NCBI GenBank assembly: GCA_037176905.1
Contig: JBBBWG010027757.1
Span: 1 to 50,927 of the forward strand
Origin: Azolla pinnata
Taxonomy: Eukaryota > Streptophyta > Polypodiopsida > Salviniales > Salviniaceae
Length of the DNA stretch: 50,927 nt
Direction of reading: 5' to 3'
The position numbers and the translations under genes are program-made. The notes under the pieces are model-generated. The model was not told where the DNA came from, ran no database searches, and saw only the letters and a list, made by a program, of their open reading frames with translations. Below, piece by piece: positions 22,990 through 35,507 of this stretch (its first letter is position 1; every line of letters starts with the position of its first letter).

Positions 22990-24773
22990 CTACGATGACA
23001 GAGAAGGAGCCATTGCCAAGAAGCTGGTAACAGAAGCCCACAATGACAGGATCAAAACAAGCACGACCGAAATGGACTCCAATGCAGATGAGGAAGATGC
23101 CACTGCAACGCCTTGATGTTCATCTGATGGGGAACCTGGCGATCAGAAAAAAAAATAAAAGCAAAACAAAACACACGGAGATGATCATAATAAGCGACGA
23201 TAGGGATTTGTACACACCACAACCATGATGCTGGTTTCATCGATTGGAGATATGAATTTGCACACAACAAACCCACAATCTACTTGTGCTTCATGGTGTG
23301 TTCGGTCGGTCAATCAATTGATTTAGGTGCTTCATGGTGTATTTGATGAATTTCTCAGTTTAGGGATATCTGATGTGCTTCAAGGTGTGTTTGATCTGAT
23401 CGATCGATCGATATGATATGTTCATAGCATCATCATCAGTTGATTATCTGTTGTGCTAAATGTGGCGTGTACGATCGATCCATCCATTCATCCATCCTTC
23501 CTATGTGCTTCATCAGTTCATCATCATCCTATGCCAAATGAAATGTGGTGTGTTCGATCGATCCATCCATCTATCCATCCATCCATCCATCCTATGTGCT
23601 TCATCACCAGTTCATCGTCCTATGAGCATCATCATCAGTTACAATCTGTTCTGCAAAATGTGGTGTGCTCGACGAGCAATCCATCCATCCTATGTGCTTC
23701 ATCAGCTCAGCATCATCCTATGTGCTTCATCAGCTCACCATCAATCATCCTATGCTAAATGAAATGTGGTGTGTTCGATCGATCCACTTATCTACACTAT
23801 GTGCTTCATCAGCTCACCGTCAATCATCCTATTGCTAAATGAAATGTGGTGTTCGATCGATCCACTCATCCATCCTATGTGCTTCATCACCAGTTCATCA
23901 TCCTATGAGGATCATCATCAGCTCATCAGTTCATCATCGTATGAGGATCATCATCAGTTCATCGGTTCATCAGTTCATCATCTGTTGTACTAAATGTGGT
24001 GTGTTCGATCAACCAATCCATCTGCTTCATCGGTTGAGCATCATCCTAAGTGCCTCATCAGTTGATCATCATCCTGAGTGCCTCATCAGCTCACCATCAT
24101 CCTAAGTGCCTCATCAGCTCACCATCATCCTATGTGCCTCATCAGCTCACCATCATCCTAAATGTGTTCATCCTCGGCTGTGCTTTTCATGGTGTGTTTC
24201 GATCGATCGATCGATCAATCCATCCATCCATCCTCTGATGCTTCATCAGTTCAATCATCCAATGGAGTTTTCACGAGGCAGATCATGTTCTGTTGCGCTT
24301 CAGGGAGCGACATTTGAACCAGAAAAAGGGCCAGAAAACATCGATGCAGTACACGGAGAGAAAAAGAAAGAGGAAGAAGGAGAGAGAGAGAGAGAGAGAG
24401 AAAGACCTGTAGAAGCGAGCGTCGTGCAGTTCTCTTCTGTGGCGACGATGGGGAGATGGCAGAGCTCGGGGAGGCGGAGAGCGGCCTGCAGCATGGCCTG
24501 GTACTGGGAGTTCCCGAGGAGGGAGCAGAGGCAGCCGAACTGCGTTCCATTGGAGAGGACGCTCTGCAGAGGCTCGCAGCAGGAAGGCGATGGTGGTTGA
24601 TCGGCGCCGCCGCTGTTGCTGCTGCTGCTGGTAGTCAAAGCAGAAGAACATGGCGACAGGTTCTGGAAGATGGAGATGCAGGAGGTGGATATGGAGGAGG
24701 AAGCAGAGACCGAAGCAGGGAGAAGAAGAAGAAGAGGGAGAAGGAGAAGAAGGAGCATGCGGGAGTTCTCCAT
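22990..24773 (-). CDS. GPI-anchored non-specific lipid transfer protein (LTPG)
   Basis: Two exons: 24773-24407 (ends phase 1) and 23135-22990, giving 170 aa. Features: signal peptide (residues 1-24, MENSRMLLLLLL...); the eight-cysteine lipid-transfer fold C32, C42, C65-C66, C81-x-C83, C105 and C116 in the order C-C-CC-CxC-C-C; Asn-Gly and Asn-Cys sites; a Ser-rich linker; and a hydrophobic C-terminal tail (ISVVLVLILSLWASVTSFLA) after small Ser/Ala residues, typical of GPI attachment. LTPGs sit on the outer face of the plasma membrane and help export cuticle or suberin lipids. The exon-1 donor (G/GTCTTTC) is weak. Reading through it would end at 24300 with a Ser/Leu microsatellite tail and no anchor. 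The second exon fits phase and family so well that I prefer the spliced form. The intron is full of CATC and CGAT repeats. Confidence 0.85.
23270..24250. repeat. CATC/CGATCGAT-rich repeat array in the LTPG intron
   Basis: Irregular tandem units contain CCTATGTGCTTCATCA, GCTCACCATCATCCTA, AAATGAAATGTGGTGTG and TTCGATCGATCCATCCATCC. Stretches of CATC (23570-23594) and CGATCGATCGATC (23400, 24203) are nearly pure. The small frames here are repeat artefacts. Confidence 0.85.
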
Positions 24774-24775
24774 GC

Positions 24776-24990
24776 TTCCTTCTTCCTCCTGCTTCCTTCT
24801 TCCTTCTCCTTCCTTCCTCCCTCCTTCCTCCTTCTTCTGCTGCTTCCTCCTTCCTTCCTCCCTCCTTCCTCCTTCTTCTTCTGCTGCTTCCTCCTTCCTT
24901 CCTCCCTCCTTCCTCCTTCTTCTTCTTCTGCTGCTTCCTCCTTCCTTCCTTCCTCCCTCCTTCCTCCTTCTTCTGTTTCTGTTTCTGCTT
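24776..24990. repeat. CTTCCT/CTCCTTCTT polypyrimidine repeat in LTPG leader
   Basis: Units of about 55-65 bp built from CTGCTTCCTCCTTCCTTCCT and CCCTCCTTCCTCCTTCTTCT repeat about four times. On the gene strand this is a purine-rich (GGAAGGAGG) 5' leader directly before the LTPG ATG at 24773. Confidence 0.85.
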
Positions 24991-25037
24991 CTGCTTCTGC
25001 TGCTGCCACGAAGGAAGAGGATGGAGGAGAGCCGCAG

Positions 25038-25044
25038 TATTTAT
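25038..25044 (-). promoter_or_regulatory. TATA-like box of the LTPG gene
   Basis: ATAAATA on the minus strand inside GCCTCCATAAATACTGC, about 265 bp upstream of the LTPG start codon. Transcription would begin near 25010 and give a purine-rich leader of about 240 nt. Confidence 0.5.
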
Positions 25045-25137
25045 GGAGGCAAGGAGCTCCACAGCAGAAGCAGGAAAGAAGAGGAAGGTCGGTGAGAATC
25101 AGAGAGCAGAGATGGTGCCATGGATGAAGGAGCTTCT

Positions 25138-25312
25138 GAAGCTTCTTTCTTCTTCTTCTTCTTTCTTCTTCTTCTTCTTCTTCTTCTTCTTTCTTCTTCT
25201 TCTTCTTCTTCTTCTTTCTTCTTCTTCTTCTTCTTCTTCTTCTTCTTCTTTCTTTCTTTCTTCCTTTCTTTCTTTCTTTCTTCTTCTTCTTCTTCTTCTT
25301 CTTTCTTCTTGC
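25138..25312. repeat. long CTT/TTC microsatellite
   Basis: About 175 bp of nearly pure TTC with occasional TTTC and TTCC interruptions. It lies upstream of the LTPG TATA-like box. Confidence 0.97.
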
Positions 25313-25319
25313 TTGTGAA

Positions 25320-27073
25320 TGTTTGGATGTGTTTGGTTTGCTCTTGTGTTTGTGTTCTCTTCTCTGCCCAAGAGTTTTTGTTTCTTTCTTTTTTGTTCAT
25401 TACAAAGTGAGCTCACATCAAACACATGAGCCCACCTCTTCTAAATCAAGTTTGTTTCTTTGCCTAAACCCTAAACCTAGAACCATCCAGATGATTATAT
25501 TATACATCATTAAAATGTGGGGGGGGGGGGAGGAGAGAGTGTTTTGTGTCACCTGTTCAATGGGTTTTCAATGAGGGTGTTAGTTAGTGTCAAACCAAAG
25601 CAAGAGATAGAGTGACAGAAGGACATACGAGAATCGAACTAATGGGGAGAGTAGAACGATAAGAGAAGAATAGGTATATTAAGATAGGATAGAGTACAAA
25701 GAGGGATTTGAATACAAGGTAGCTTAAAACTGCTACTAGTTCCAGTTGATGTGATAAGATCTATACATCGCTTCCTGTAGAGTAGACTAGATGTGTCTAA
25801 AATGTTGTAGAATGTTCATTCCATGCGATGATAAGTTATCTTGATTATTGGATTTAAGATATGTATTACAAGGTCTTGGGTTCAAGTCTAGGTGGAACAT
25901 AGTGGTCATGTGTTCATGCCACTTAACAAGTTTTCTACACAAATCTAAAGTACAAAATTGTGTCCCCATAAGAGCTGGATTCATGTTACTCGTGTTGTAT
26001 CACGCACCTTAGAAGGTTGAACTTGCTATATCGCTAATAAACGCTTCTCATGTCATGCTAATGTAAACATACATTACAGAGAGATTGAGATTTCTACTAA
26101 TGACCTATGACTCATCAAGGTGTCAAGAAAAAAATGGCATCTAGTTAAAATCTTGCAAGGGGGAAGGAATAACCATCTAAGCATAAGACGGTTTCCGATT
26201 TGGACATATACGTTGGTATGGAGAACGAAAAGGAGCTCTGTAGTGATGTCTGTTGATCTCTACCATGCCTTATCCAACATTAAAGCTGCTAAAATCAAAA
26301 CTAATCAAACAGCAGACATGAATTCGGTGAGGCTCACGCGAGGAACATTCGATGCGAGAAACACCTAAACACTTTCTGTGATTATCGAGCTTATCCATCT
26401 TAAGTTTAATGATCTTTGCAGGTGGTTGGTTTGAAGCCAGCAAAGCAATGCGAGGTTTCCGAATACGCCATAACTCAGCTGAGCTAACCAAGCTCTCGCC
26501 AGCTGCTCAGAAATTTGCACACGCGAATTCTCAATCTATCTGCATGAGGGTAGATTTCCAGTCCCAAGACATTTATTTAATCTTCGATACTGTACCTGAT
26601 ATCCGATTCTCATGTGAAGAACTTGTTCGATTTCGCAAAACCCTCAACAAGCATGTTCTGCCGTGAACCGAAAACTACTTCCATTGTTCATGTAGATCCC
26701 ATCCACTTTGACTATGCATGAACAGCAGAAAAGCATTCATGATGTGCTTGCGATCGTTGCATCGTTCTGTTTCGATTCGTTTCATCTCAAACGATTCAGC
26801 CGTCTGAAACACTAGTTCACGTCAAAAACACAGCCCAGAGATATACGCAAACTTGCAATTTCCGGTAGTTTTTGTAGTAGCTTCCCATAGTGTGAGTAAC
26901 CAACCGTATACTTTTGTTGGGCTCGTTGCTTTTCCGGAAGTTCTTCTGTACTTCAAGCGAAGGTCGGCAGGGAAATCAACCTAAAACAAGCTCCACATTA
27001 CTGCAAGATGTTGTTCGCTTGGATCGAATCATCAACTACTCCGTGTTCATTGCTGTCTTTCAACTAACACATC

Positions 27074-27105
<32 letters not shown>

Positions 27106-27655
27106 GTTTTCCGAATCCTTCTGCTGCAGTTCTCTTTCTGATAAACTCAAAATGGCAAAGCTTGTGTTTTTCTCTCCTGATTTTAATGGAGCGAAGACAA
27201 CACCGCACATACTTCCATCACTTTTACCTTCTGCAAAACAGAAAACATATTAACTCTTGTGATCTTTACATTGAAAAAACTTGCATGTCAATCGACGCAA
27301 TGGTGTGTGTTGCACTCGCAGTTCACACATAGCTACAAAATTACTTTACATCATTGTTGAGCCTACAGACAGACTATATATATATATATATATATTATAC
27401 ATATATATATATCTCTCAGATTAACCAATGAAACCTCTTTCGGTTCTCTTGCTTTGTTTGTTGATGTCTAGCTCCGATCCTTGGCATTTCTGGTTTTCAA
27501 TCATCACGGAAAAACCAGCCATGGACGGGGTGGATATGTTACACCTGAAAATCGACTCCTCTCCACAATCATCTTTATTTAGGAAAGGTTTTGATTATAC
27601 ACACGAATATGTAGGCCAAAATTTGGATGTGCTCTATTGATCTGTACACAACAAT
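25320..27655. other. intergenic DNA, no gene seen
   Basis: This 2.3-kb stretch lies between LTPG and the 3' end of the coiled-coil gene. It holds a G10 run (about 25520), ATG/GAT trinucleotides (27074-27102) and TA dinucleotides (27378-27412). A few frames of up to 85 codons occur (for example 26409-26666 +) that I do not recognise. A GGGTTCAAGTC motif at about 25879 resembles a tRNA/SINE B box, but no partner A box was found. Confidence 0.55.
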
Positions 27656-30600
27656 TCACGCTCCGTACTTGGGATCGATGCGGAGCTGTATTTCATGTCT
27701 AACGAGTTTTGCAACCTCTACCATCTGCAGAACCGAAAAGATCACACTTGAATTCCAATATATGTAAATACCTTTTTTGCTTGTATCTACACACAGAATT
27801 GCTTACGTCTATCTGGGTTAGTTTGAAACCAAGGAAGGTTTCTGTTGTATGAGATCAGTGCGAAAGAATGATTCGTATGAATGATACTTAATGCCAAGAA
27901 GAGAAAGAGAACATAAAAACAATCTTTCTTTAGGTAGAACAGATACAGTAAATGTGGAAACGAATCTCACCTTAGGATAATGGTGAAGCACTGGTGCATA
28001 AATATCAAATGCACTCTGAACTTCTTCCAAAATCCCCAAAAGAGCTTCCACTTCATCTCCAAGCAAATCAACCTGTCAACACGTGTGAATGGATGCACTG
28101 AGAAAGGAGGTCTACACCAAAGTCGATAAGATATCTCGAAACGTTTTTGCATTCATCTTAAAAACATAAATAGCTCATGAAGTTAGCATATAGACCTCAC
28201 TGCAAATTGACATGATATAGATTTCTTCAGGTTCCCCCATCAAAGGGTTCCCCATCTAAGTCTGCCTTTATCAGTGGATGCTAACATATGATCAAGCATT
28301 ATGAAGAATATAGTTTAAATGCTCTACGAAGCTACACGAATGTGTATGCATATTTAGTTGAAAAATGATCCAATTACGTTCTGTAATCAGAAAAGAAACC
28401 TGACCTCAGTCTCTGCTTTTTGAAGATTACTCAATTCCTTTGCTAACTTCTGTTTGTAATTAGCCTCTATGGCAGTAAAAGATTTGATCCGGCCTTTCAA
28501 GAAACGACAATTTCTCTCGATTCTGTCCAAACTGCCATACAAACAAGAAAACATAAATGATTTGTTCCAATTTGTAGTTTGTTTCGTTAACAATTCTGTG
28601 TTAAAAAAGCGATCTGATAGAAATCCTTGGGAAACAGGAAAACTGGCTTCAATCTCGTCAAAACACTAAGTTTAAGCACTAATGTGGGATCATAGTAACA
28701 TCTGACGCTAATAATAGTTAAACAAGTGCAATGATGAATATCACCCTTAAATCAAGAAAATTACCAGGTCCATAGATACACATACATGTCCAAACGCAAA
28801 AACAAAAACTTAAAAACTACAGAAACCTAGAAATAGAGTTAGAACTCAAATAAAGAAAATTACCAGGTCCATCGATACAAATACATGTCCAAACACAAAA
28901 AACAAAAACTTAAAAAAATACACACCCCTAAAAATAGAGTTAGAACTCTACACAAATAAACTCATGCTCAAACATACCTTAGGGATCTTGTATGCAGTAT
29001 CTCAACGACCTTTTTCTCGACCTCTTGAGAAAATTGAAGAAACCGATCAAATTGCTCAACTAGCTTTGGAACTGTCCCCAGACTGGTTTTAGGATCTGAG
29101 GTTTTGTGCTTTTGATCCTTCTCTAATTCTAACCTGATATTCGTTTCTGAGTTAGATATTTCTTTCTCACAGACCAATAAAAGGTTTTCCATTGTTTGTT
29201 CTCTCTCAGAAGAAGATGTTGCCAAACATTTCTCACTCATGTATCCCTGTTGTATTTGTATGTGGGAGGATTCATCATCAAGCTTTACAAGGTTTGAACT
29301 TTCTATCTCATCTTCCAGTTTTTTTATACGAGCTACAAGCCTTTCCTTATCTGTTTCACTCTCCATTTTAAATTTAGAGAGCAATAATTCTTGATCGAAT
29401 TTGGCTGATCTCGCAGCTTCAACCTCAGCCTCCATCTCTGCAATTTTAACTGAGAAGTGACCCAGTGAAAGAACATGGGAATGCTCTGTTTCTAGCAACA
29501 TTTCGATCTCCCTTTTAAGAACAGTTCTTTCACTTTCCCAGTCTTGTTTTAAAGTCCGTAATGATGAAACCTGATCTAAACTGGCTATTCGCGATTGTTC
29601 TAATTCCTTCTCTAGGTTTGCAATAGTTGCAGACCATCCAGATTCTCGCTGAACCAATTCTTTAGTCTCTGCTGTAAGCCTTCGGATCTCATTCTCCCAA
29701 TCTCGTTTCAAGCTCATGAACAAAAACTCTTGATCATCTTTTGTTTGCCGTGAGCCTTCTTTCTCTACCTCGAGTTCCACAACTGTACCTAACAGGTGGC
29801 CTTCCAATACAGCATAAGCATCTTCTTTCTGTATTAGATCTCGAACCACTCCTCGCAGGTTATCCCTCTCATTTTGCAGCTCTTGCTGAAAAATTAGTAA
29901 TGAAGACTCTTCATCCGATCTTTGCAGCCGTGATGTTTCTATCAGAATCTCAAGATCTGCTATGTTAGCTAGCAGGTGGCCTTCTAGTACAGCATAATTG
30001 CTCTCCCTCTGTAACAAAATTTCAACCTCTCTTTTGTGGTCATCCCTCTCAGTTACAAGCTCTTGGTAGGAGGACAATGCATTATGTCTTTCCAAACATG
30101 ATATGCCTACCTGGGCCTCAAGTTCTGCTATTCTATCTGACGGATGGTCTGGTAATGCAGCATGGCCGGGTTCTCTAAGATTTTGTTCCTCCCCTTCCAA
30201 AAGTTTTTCTGATATCAAGAATGCAGATTCGTCTGCCACTCTTTCTAAATGTGATATTTCTATCTTGCTCTCAAGTTCTGCTAGGTTGCCAAGCAGGTAA
30301 CCTTCTAATACAGCATATGCCTGCTCTCTCTGCAACAAAATGTCAACTCCTCCTTTGAGGTTATCCCTCTCAATTTTCAGCTCTTCAAAACGAGACTCTG
30401 TTTTCAGTTTTTCATGATGCTCTACATCTATTTGCTCCTCAAGTTCCACTATTCTGCTTAATAGTTGGACTTGTAATGCGGCTTGGGCACGTTCTTTCTC
30501 CAACAACTCTGAAACTTGTCCCCTAAGATGCTCTCTCTGGGCTTTCCATTCTCTTTCCAATACCAGATCTGATGATTCTATACGGCATTGAAGCTCGGCT

Positions 30601-33600
30601 AGGTTAGCTAGTAGGTGACCTTCCAACACTGCATAGGCCTGCTCCTTCTGTAACAAAATTTCAACTTCTACCCGGTGGTTTTCCTTCTCCGTTTCCAACT
30701 CTTTGAGATAAGACGCTGCCTTATGTTTTTCACGACATGCTGTATCTATCTGGGACTCGAGTTCTGCTATCTTACCTGAAAGGTGGCCTTGTAATGCAGC
30801 TTCCTTTTCTAACAACTTTGAAACTTGTCTTCTAAGATCTTCTCTCTCCATTTGCCATTCTCTTCCCAATAACAAAAATGATGATTTCTCTGCCATTCTT
30901 TCCAGATTCGATGTTTCTAGTTTGTATTCGAGTTCACCTAGATTAGCTAGTAGGTGACCTTCTAGTACCGCATAAGCCTCCTCCCTCTGTAACGAGATCG
31001 CAGCTTCACTTTTGAGGATATCCCTTTCAGTTTGCACCTTCTCAAAATAAGACAGTGCATCAAGTTTTTCAAGACGTTCTATGTCAATCTGGGCCTCAAG
31101 CTCCTTTATTCTACATGAAAGGTGGCCATGTAATGCAGCCATGGCATATTCTTTTTCTAAAAACTCTGAAATCTGCCGTCTAAGATCTTCTCTCTCTGCT
31201 TGCCATACGCTTTCCGACATTGAGAATGAAGATTCTTCAGTCACTCTTTCCAGATTCACCGTTTCTAGCCGGCCCTCAAGTTCAAGTATATTAGCTAGTA
31301 GGTGACCTTCTAATACCGCATATGCCAGTTCTCTTTGTAACAATATTTCCAACTCTCCTTTGAGGTCATCCCTCTCAGTTTGCAACACTTGGGACGAAGA
31401 CATTGCACTGACTTTTTCAACACATGCACTGTCTATTTCGGCTTCAAGCTCTGCTATTCTACTTGACAGCGATTCTCGTAATGCAGCACAGGCATGTTCT
31501 TTCTCTAAAAGCTGTGTGATTTGTCTGTTAAGATCCTCCACCTCACTTTTCTGTACTTTTCTCAATATCAAAAATGAATTCTCCTGATCAATCCTATCTA
31601 GCCTTGATGTTTCAAGCCGGCACTCAAATTCAAGCAAATTTGCTAGTAGGTGACCTTGTAATACAGCATAAGCCTGTTCTCTCCGTAACAAAAACTCAAC
31701 ATTGCCTTTCAGGTGATCCCTCTTAGTTTCCAATTCTTTAAAAGAAGACACTGCACTAAGTTTTTCAGCGCGTACTTTGTCCATTTCCGCTTCAAGTTCT
31801 GCTATTCTACCTGAAAACTGGCCTTCTAACGCATCAGGGGCATGTTCTGTCTCTAAAAGCTCTGTAACTTGTCCTCTGAGATCTTCCATCTCATTTCTCC
31901 ATTCTCTTTTCGACATCATGAACGAAGACTCTTGCTCAAGTATATCTAACCTCGATTTTTCTAAGAGTTTCTCTAGCTCGGCAATTCTACCTGATAGACG
32001 CTGTGATGATGCAATATGAGCCTTCTCTTTTTCTAACAGTTTTTGAAGTTCTCGTTTCATACATTGTCTTTCAGCATGCCATAATTCCTTACACTTCGTG
32101 AAATGGAACTCCTTGTCGAGTATTTTGTTGGAGAGATTATCTATTTGGATAGTCAGACCTGAAATTTCTTCCAGAAGTTCTGATTGCTTTGCATAACAGC
32201 TTTGTTCTCTGCGCCTAAATTGCGATAGCTCCATCATCAGATTCTCCATTTCAGCTTCTTTCCTAGAAATGATCTGTAAGAGCTTTTCCTGTTCTAAAAG
32301 CCACTCCTTTTTGCTTTCTGAGACTAAATCTTCAAACATTTCCATTTCTACTTTCTTCAATTCGTCATCAAAGACACGAGACTTTGGTGAGTGCCTTGAT
32401 AATGCCTCAACTTGTGCTTCAATGTCTCTCCTCTGTGGCTGAGACAATTTGGAAACCCAGATTTCTTTTTCTTTCCAAAATTGTCTCTTTAAACTGTAGA
32501 CCTCCTCTGTTATTGCGTCTAACTTCTGTTCCACGACTGTCTTTTCCCTTCTTAAATCTTCTATCAATGTTTTAAGTGTGCGAATCAGTTTATCCTTGTC
32601 CTGAATTCCAGATGGAGATTCTGGTACCTTAATGTAGCTCGATATTTTACCCTCATCAGGTAATTTCACCTGATGATCTTCGGTTACCTTAGGTGAAGTG
32701 TCAATCAAATCTAAATAGTAGCTCGAGTTTACTGACAGTTTGGAAGCTCTAGTAGCTATGCTTAATGCACGTGGAGTAGAATCCTCCATGTTTTGTCTCC
32801 TTGGCATCAATGTATCAGATAATACCCAGAGAAAAATATCTTCTTGCATCATGTGCTTCCACTCTTGTTCTTTTATGGTTTCTTGAGCAAAAGAAAATTT
32901 CGTTTTCATTTCATTCACCTGATCAGCCAATCTATTTGTCAAATTCCCCAACTTGAACTCACAATTAGCTATTGACGTAGAGCAGATAGACCTCATTCTT
33001 TGCAGCCTTGAAGTTTCAAGCTCTAGAAAGGACTCAATTTGAACTTCTAGATCTTCAAAATTATTAAAATACTTCAGTACAATGTTTTCAACCATGTCTC
33101 TGTCATTGTACGGCAATGCTTTAGAATTGAAACCCATGCAAAGTGATTCTTCGTATTTCTGCATCAAAATCTCTGAAATAATCTCCAGCTCTAGCATCCG
33201 TCCAGACTGTTGACTAAAATATTTCTCCTCCATCTCAAATGTGGTAAAGGTTTTCTTTTCTTCAAATGTTAACAAATCTATAGTACACTGAACAGCAGCA
33301 GATGTTTCCTCGTGAGCAGGGATGCTAGTAGGTTCTTCTCCTGTATCATTATCATTCCGACCTTGCAATTTGTCTGGGAATTCTTTTGAAATGGAACCCA
33401 TGCAAAGCAATTCTTTGTATTTCTGCATCAAAATCTCTGAAATAATCTCAAGCTCTAGAATCCGCCCACATTGTTGAATACAATATTTCTCCTCCATCTC
33501 GAATGTCGTTAAGGCTTTATTTTCTTGAAATGTTGACAAATCTCTACTACACTGCACAGCAGTAGATGTTTCCTCATCTAAGATGTCTGAGATAACCATA

Positions 33601-35507
33601 CACTTAGGCCCAATCCATGAGTGCTGCTCTTTAAACTGAAAATCAACATCGGATTGCTTTGCTTGTCCTCCAGATGCATCTCGTGAGCTCAGAAGGTTGC
33701 CGAGTTCCATTAAACTTCTTTTTCCGAATTCATGAGCAGGGACACTAATAGGTTCTTTTCCTGTATTATTATCATTCTGATCTTGCAATTTGTCTGGAAA
33801 TGCTATTGAATGAAAACCCATGGAAACTGATTCTTTGTATGTCTGCATCAAAATCTCCGAAATAATCTCAAGCTCTAGCATCCGCCCACACTGTTGACTA
33901 AAATAATTCTCCTCCATCTCAAATGTCATAAAGGTCTTCTTTTCTTGAAATGTTGACGAATCTATCGCACACTGAACAGCAGTAGATGTTTCCTCATCTA
34001 AGATGTCTGAGATAGCCGTAGATTTAGGTTCATCCCACGAGATCTGCTCTTCAAACTGAAAATCAACATTGGATTGCTCTGCTTGTTCTGCAGATGCATC
34101 TTGTGAGCTCAGGAGTTCGCTAAGTTCCATTAGCTTTCTTCTTCCGAATTCATGAGCAGGGACGCTAGTAGGTTCTTCTCCTATATCATTATCATTCTGA
34201 TCACGCAATAAAGCTAAGCAAATCGACATCAAAGTAGCATAGTCATTCTCTAATTCCTCTATGGTCTGCTTATGGCTTTGCAACTGTTGACCATATTTGA
34301 GGATAACCTCATCTTTCCATGTTACTTCAAATGTCAACTTGTGTAACATCTCTTGCACTTCTGTATACCAGCCATCGATTACCAGTTCAAAAATAGTGGT
34401 ACCTGTGTCAGCTTTCCAAATCGATTCTGTTATGCCATCCACAGAATCTGCTACGCTTTCATCTTCACCGATTGAGGCAGAAAACCTGTGTTTCCATGAA
34501 GATTGCTGCTGTTGCAGAGACTCATTCCCATCATGTACACAGAATCTAAATTTTTTTCTCATCTCCTCTATTTCTTGGTCAACATATGTTATCATAAGTT
34601 CTTGCATCAGTTTCTGCTCATCCACAATCCCTTGAATATCATTCCTTTCCATTACTAGTGTCCTCACAGCCTCATTGGCTGATCTTACTTGTGATTCTAA
34701 GCATCCATAATCATTTCTCAGATGAGAAAAGGCCTCCTCTTTCTCCTTCAGAGATGTCTCCAGGACTTGCTTCTCTTGTGCGAGCTTCTCTAACATCAGT
34801 TGTTTCTGCTGAATTTCTTCCTTCATATATGCCATATTATCTTTGAACTGGCGTTCTTTGACCAGAGCCTGTCTTTTGAACCTTGAATTATCAATCCTAA
34901 GCTTTCCATTCTCCTGTTGCAGAGCCGCAATCTGTCCAATTCTGATTGTTTCTTGCTCCTTCAATTCAGCCAACTGACGATCTAGCTCATTTAACCTTCT
35001 TGTTCCATGTTGTGCCATTACCATCTCATTCTCCAGCATTGAAGCCATTTGAACCATTCTGAATGCCATCCGTTCTAATTCCTTTTCCTTTATCATAACA
35101 TCATCCTCGCTTTGCTTCCATTTCTTCTTGCTTTCTTCCAGGAAATCCCACACTGTCTTAGTTGTAGATACGTCGGCATTCTCTGCACTCTTTGTTAGCC
35201 CCAACTTCTTTACTTCAGAGATGATAGCATCCTTCTGCTTCAGCTGGCCCTTCAAATCCTCGATTTGCTTTTCTTTATCGGTCAACTGGGTGTTGAGATC
35301 TTCCTCAAAGGCTTTAAGAAAACCTTTAAAAACAGATTCTTGGACCATGCTGGAAATAACAGCTCGACACTCCAACTCCTCAAAAGGTTTTCGATGCATA
35401 TCATACATGAAATTAGCACCATTTTCCACAAATGCTACGTTTAAAGTATCCACATGGATCACATCCCTGAGGAGGTTATTGAAAGGAAGCTCTGCTGAAC
35501 TAGACAT
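27656..35507 (-). CDS. WPP-domain-associated giant coiled-coil protein (WAP-like)
   Basis: Four exons: 35507-28978, 28531-28405, 28072-27971 and 27724-27656. All borders are GT/AG and phases agree, giving about 2275 aa. The N-terminus (ELECRAVISSMVQESVFKGF) and the C-terminus (VDLLGDEVEALLGILEEVQ, then YAPVLHHYPK) match plant WPP-domain-associated protein, described in tomato as a coiled coil that binds the WPP protein MAF1. Relatives are about 830 aa, so this is nearly three times larger. The extra length comes from two repeat expansions: about 140-aa repeats at residues 430-795 and about 107-117-aa coiled-coil repeats at about 1250-1920. Nearly the whole protein is heptad-rich. No membrane segment is seen. 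An in-frame GTG precedes the chosen ATG (MSSSAELPF) and the frame is closed by TGA about 50 bp upstream. Extra 5' exons are possible. Confidence 0.9.
29750..31900. repeat. 320-350 bp coding tandem repeats in the coiled-coil gene
   Basis: The minus-strand coding block for AYAVLEGHLLANLxELE recurs at about 31648, 31298, 30953, 30612, 30292, 29972 and 29792 (period 320-350 bp, last one 180 bp). Between them lie EREDLRRQVSELLEKE and HLSxRIAELEAQID. Each unit is therefore about 107-117 residues of paired coiled-coil modules. Confidence 0.88.
33120..34215. repeat. about 420-bp coding tandem repeats in the coiled-coil gene
   Basis: Three units, each starting with a variant of QNDNDIGEEPTSVPAHEF (near 34195, 33775 and 33355), continue with SDILDEETSTAVQC, FEMEEKYFSQQCGRMLELE and IISEILMQKYKE. 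The third unit has an internal deletion of about 70 residues. This block is unrelated in sequence to the downstream coiled-coil repeats. Confidence 0.88.

Noticed and set aside
24283-25062. 259-codon minus frame overlapping the LTPG exon
   Set aside because: It is a shifted frame through GGAAGGAGG and CTT repeats. The eight-cysteine frame on the same strand is clearly the real one.
25041-25425. Lys/Glu- or Ser/Phe-rich frames over the TTC microsatellite
   Set aside because: Pure trinucleotide repeat translation.
25850-25920. tRNA or SINE relic (GGGTTCAAGTC)
   Set aside because: Only a B-box-like motif. There is no A box, cloverleaf or poly(A) tail at the right distance.
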